This document shows positions 33,731 to 34,068 of a DNA stretch of 34,068 nt, piece after piece. Where the stretch lies: the NCBI GenBank assembly GCA_020348305.1, contig CP070746.1:6502500-6536567 (forward strand), in the 5' to 3' direction. A program made the position numbers and the translations under genes. The DNA comes from Desulfobacterales bacterium. GTDB taxonomy: Bacteria > Desulfobacterota > Desulfobacteria > Desulfobacterales > JAHEIW01. Below the pieces are notes generated by a model. That model saw only the letters and a program-made list of their open reading frames with translations, was not told the DNA's origin and did no database searches. How positions within the stretch are numbered: the stretch's first letter is position 1; each line of letters starts with the position of its first letter.

Positions 33731-34068
33731 CTATTTTAGGCCTTCGTTACCGAGCTTAAGATTTTTTTCGTAACGTTCCTTCCATTCCTCCGGCACCGGC
33801 GCGCCGGTGGCGTCGAACCACTCCACAACTGGAATTCCCGAGAAAAGTGCAACATTTCCCCATGGCATCCAGGCACCCGTCCGCACGATGAACTTAGCTC
33901 CCTGATACCCATCTTCATGAAACCAGCTATTGGGCATAGTAGTTGCTTCAGCATCAGGGAAAATCTACTTCACCCCATTGGTGACGTTAGGGTTGTTCTT
34001 CTTTGCTTCTTCAATCAGAGCAAATTTCTCGACCCACATTTCTTGTCTAATCCCTCTTAAAACTGTGA
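33731..34068 (-). CDS. 3' end of an unidentified gene, with an in-frame TAG
   Basis: The frame enters at the window edge, reads TVLRGIRQEMWVEKFALIEE, then NNPNVTNGVK, meets TAG at 33967-33965, and continues in the same frame with IFPDAEATTMPNSWFHEDGY, VRTGAWMPW and PVVEWFDATGAPVPEEW to a final TAG at 33731. Both sides have normal protein-like composition, so this looks like one gene of which only the last 111 sense codons are visible. The internal TAG may be a nonsense mutation, a decoded amber codon, or a real end followed by a second small gene from ATG 33937. The protein family is not recognised. It is the gene before lsrK on the same strand, likely in the same operon. Confidence 0.5.

Overview
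The window reads as bacterial chromosome, most likely from a Desulfobacterota (deltaproteobacterial) lineage. This is inferred from gene content: a zinc-ribbon MJ0042/DUF3426 protein beside hpt, a PEP/pyruvate-binding protein with receiver-like domains, a TIGR01212 radical SAM protein, and many palindromic intergenic repeats. No 16S rRNA gene or other taxonomic marker is present, so this is a judgement of style, not a proof.

Left part (1-8150): an envelope-flavoured accessory region. It holds a duplicated 5' fragment of a metallophosphoesterase gene, a six-TM membrane protein, the intact metallophosphoesterase, a LysM-amidase, a repeat-rich gap, a patatin-like lipase, and a membrane-anchored protein with three tandem PPC-like beta domains. 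The gap at 7820-8151 between convergent genes is packed with structured DNA, including a junction of three stems with no unpaired base at the junction.

Central part (8152-20740): housekeeping genes. They are a PEP-synthase-like protein with two receiver-like domains (minus strand), NadE, a TIGR01212 radical SAM protein (minus), MnmG, a CbpA-type DnaJ, Hpt, the acidic-repeat DUF3426 protein, and a CAT-anticodon tRNA. Good sigma70-type promoters precede mnmG and dnaJ. A 62-nt repeat occurs inverted at 4907-4968 and 20545-20606.

Island (about 20740-28210): immediately 3' of the tRNA lies a tyrosine integrase. It is followed by a small exported protein, a serine recombinase, a small minus-strand operon with an apparent frameshift, a RecB-like (TM0106-type) nuclease whose Cys-rich tail is broken off, and a SIR2-like protein lacking its N-terminus. 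The block is AT-rich and looks like a partly decayed integrated element carrying pieces of defence-type genes. It ends against an acyl-CoA ligase gene cut off at its ATP-binding motif.

Right part (28200-34068): the truncated ligase, a TetR regulator with two candidate operators, about 1 kb of eroded DNA, then a minus-strand operon closely related to AI-2 (Lsr) catabolism: lsrK-like kinase, a cupin, and lsrF-like thiolase. It is preceded by the end of an unidentified gene with an in-frame TAG. I found no complete, clearly new system. The best leads are the frameshifted small operon, the nuclease/SIR2 junction, the structured repeats and the in-frame TAG.
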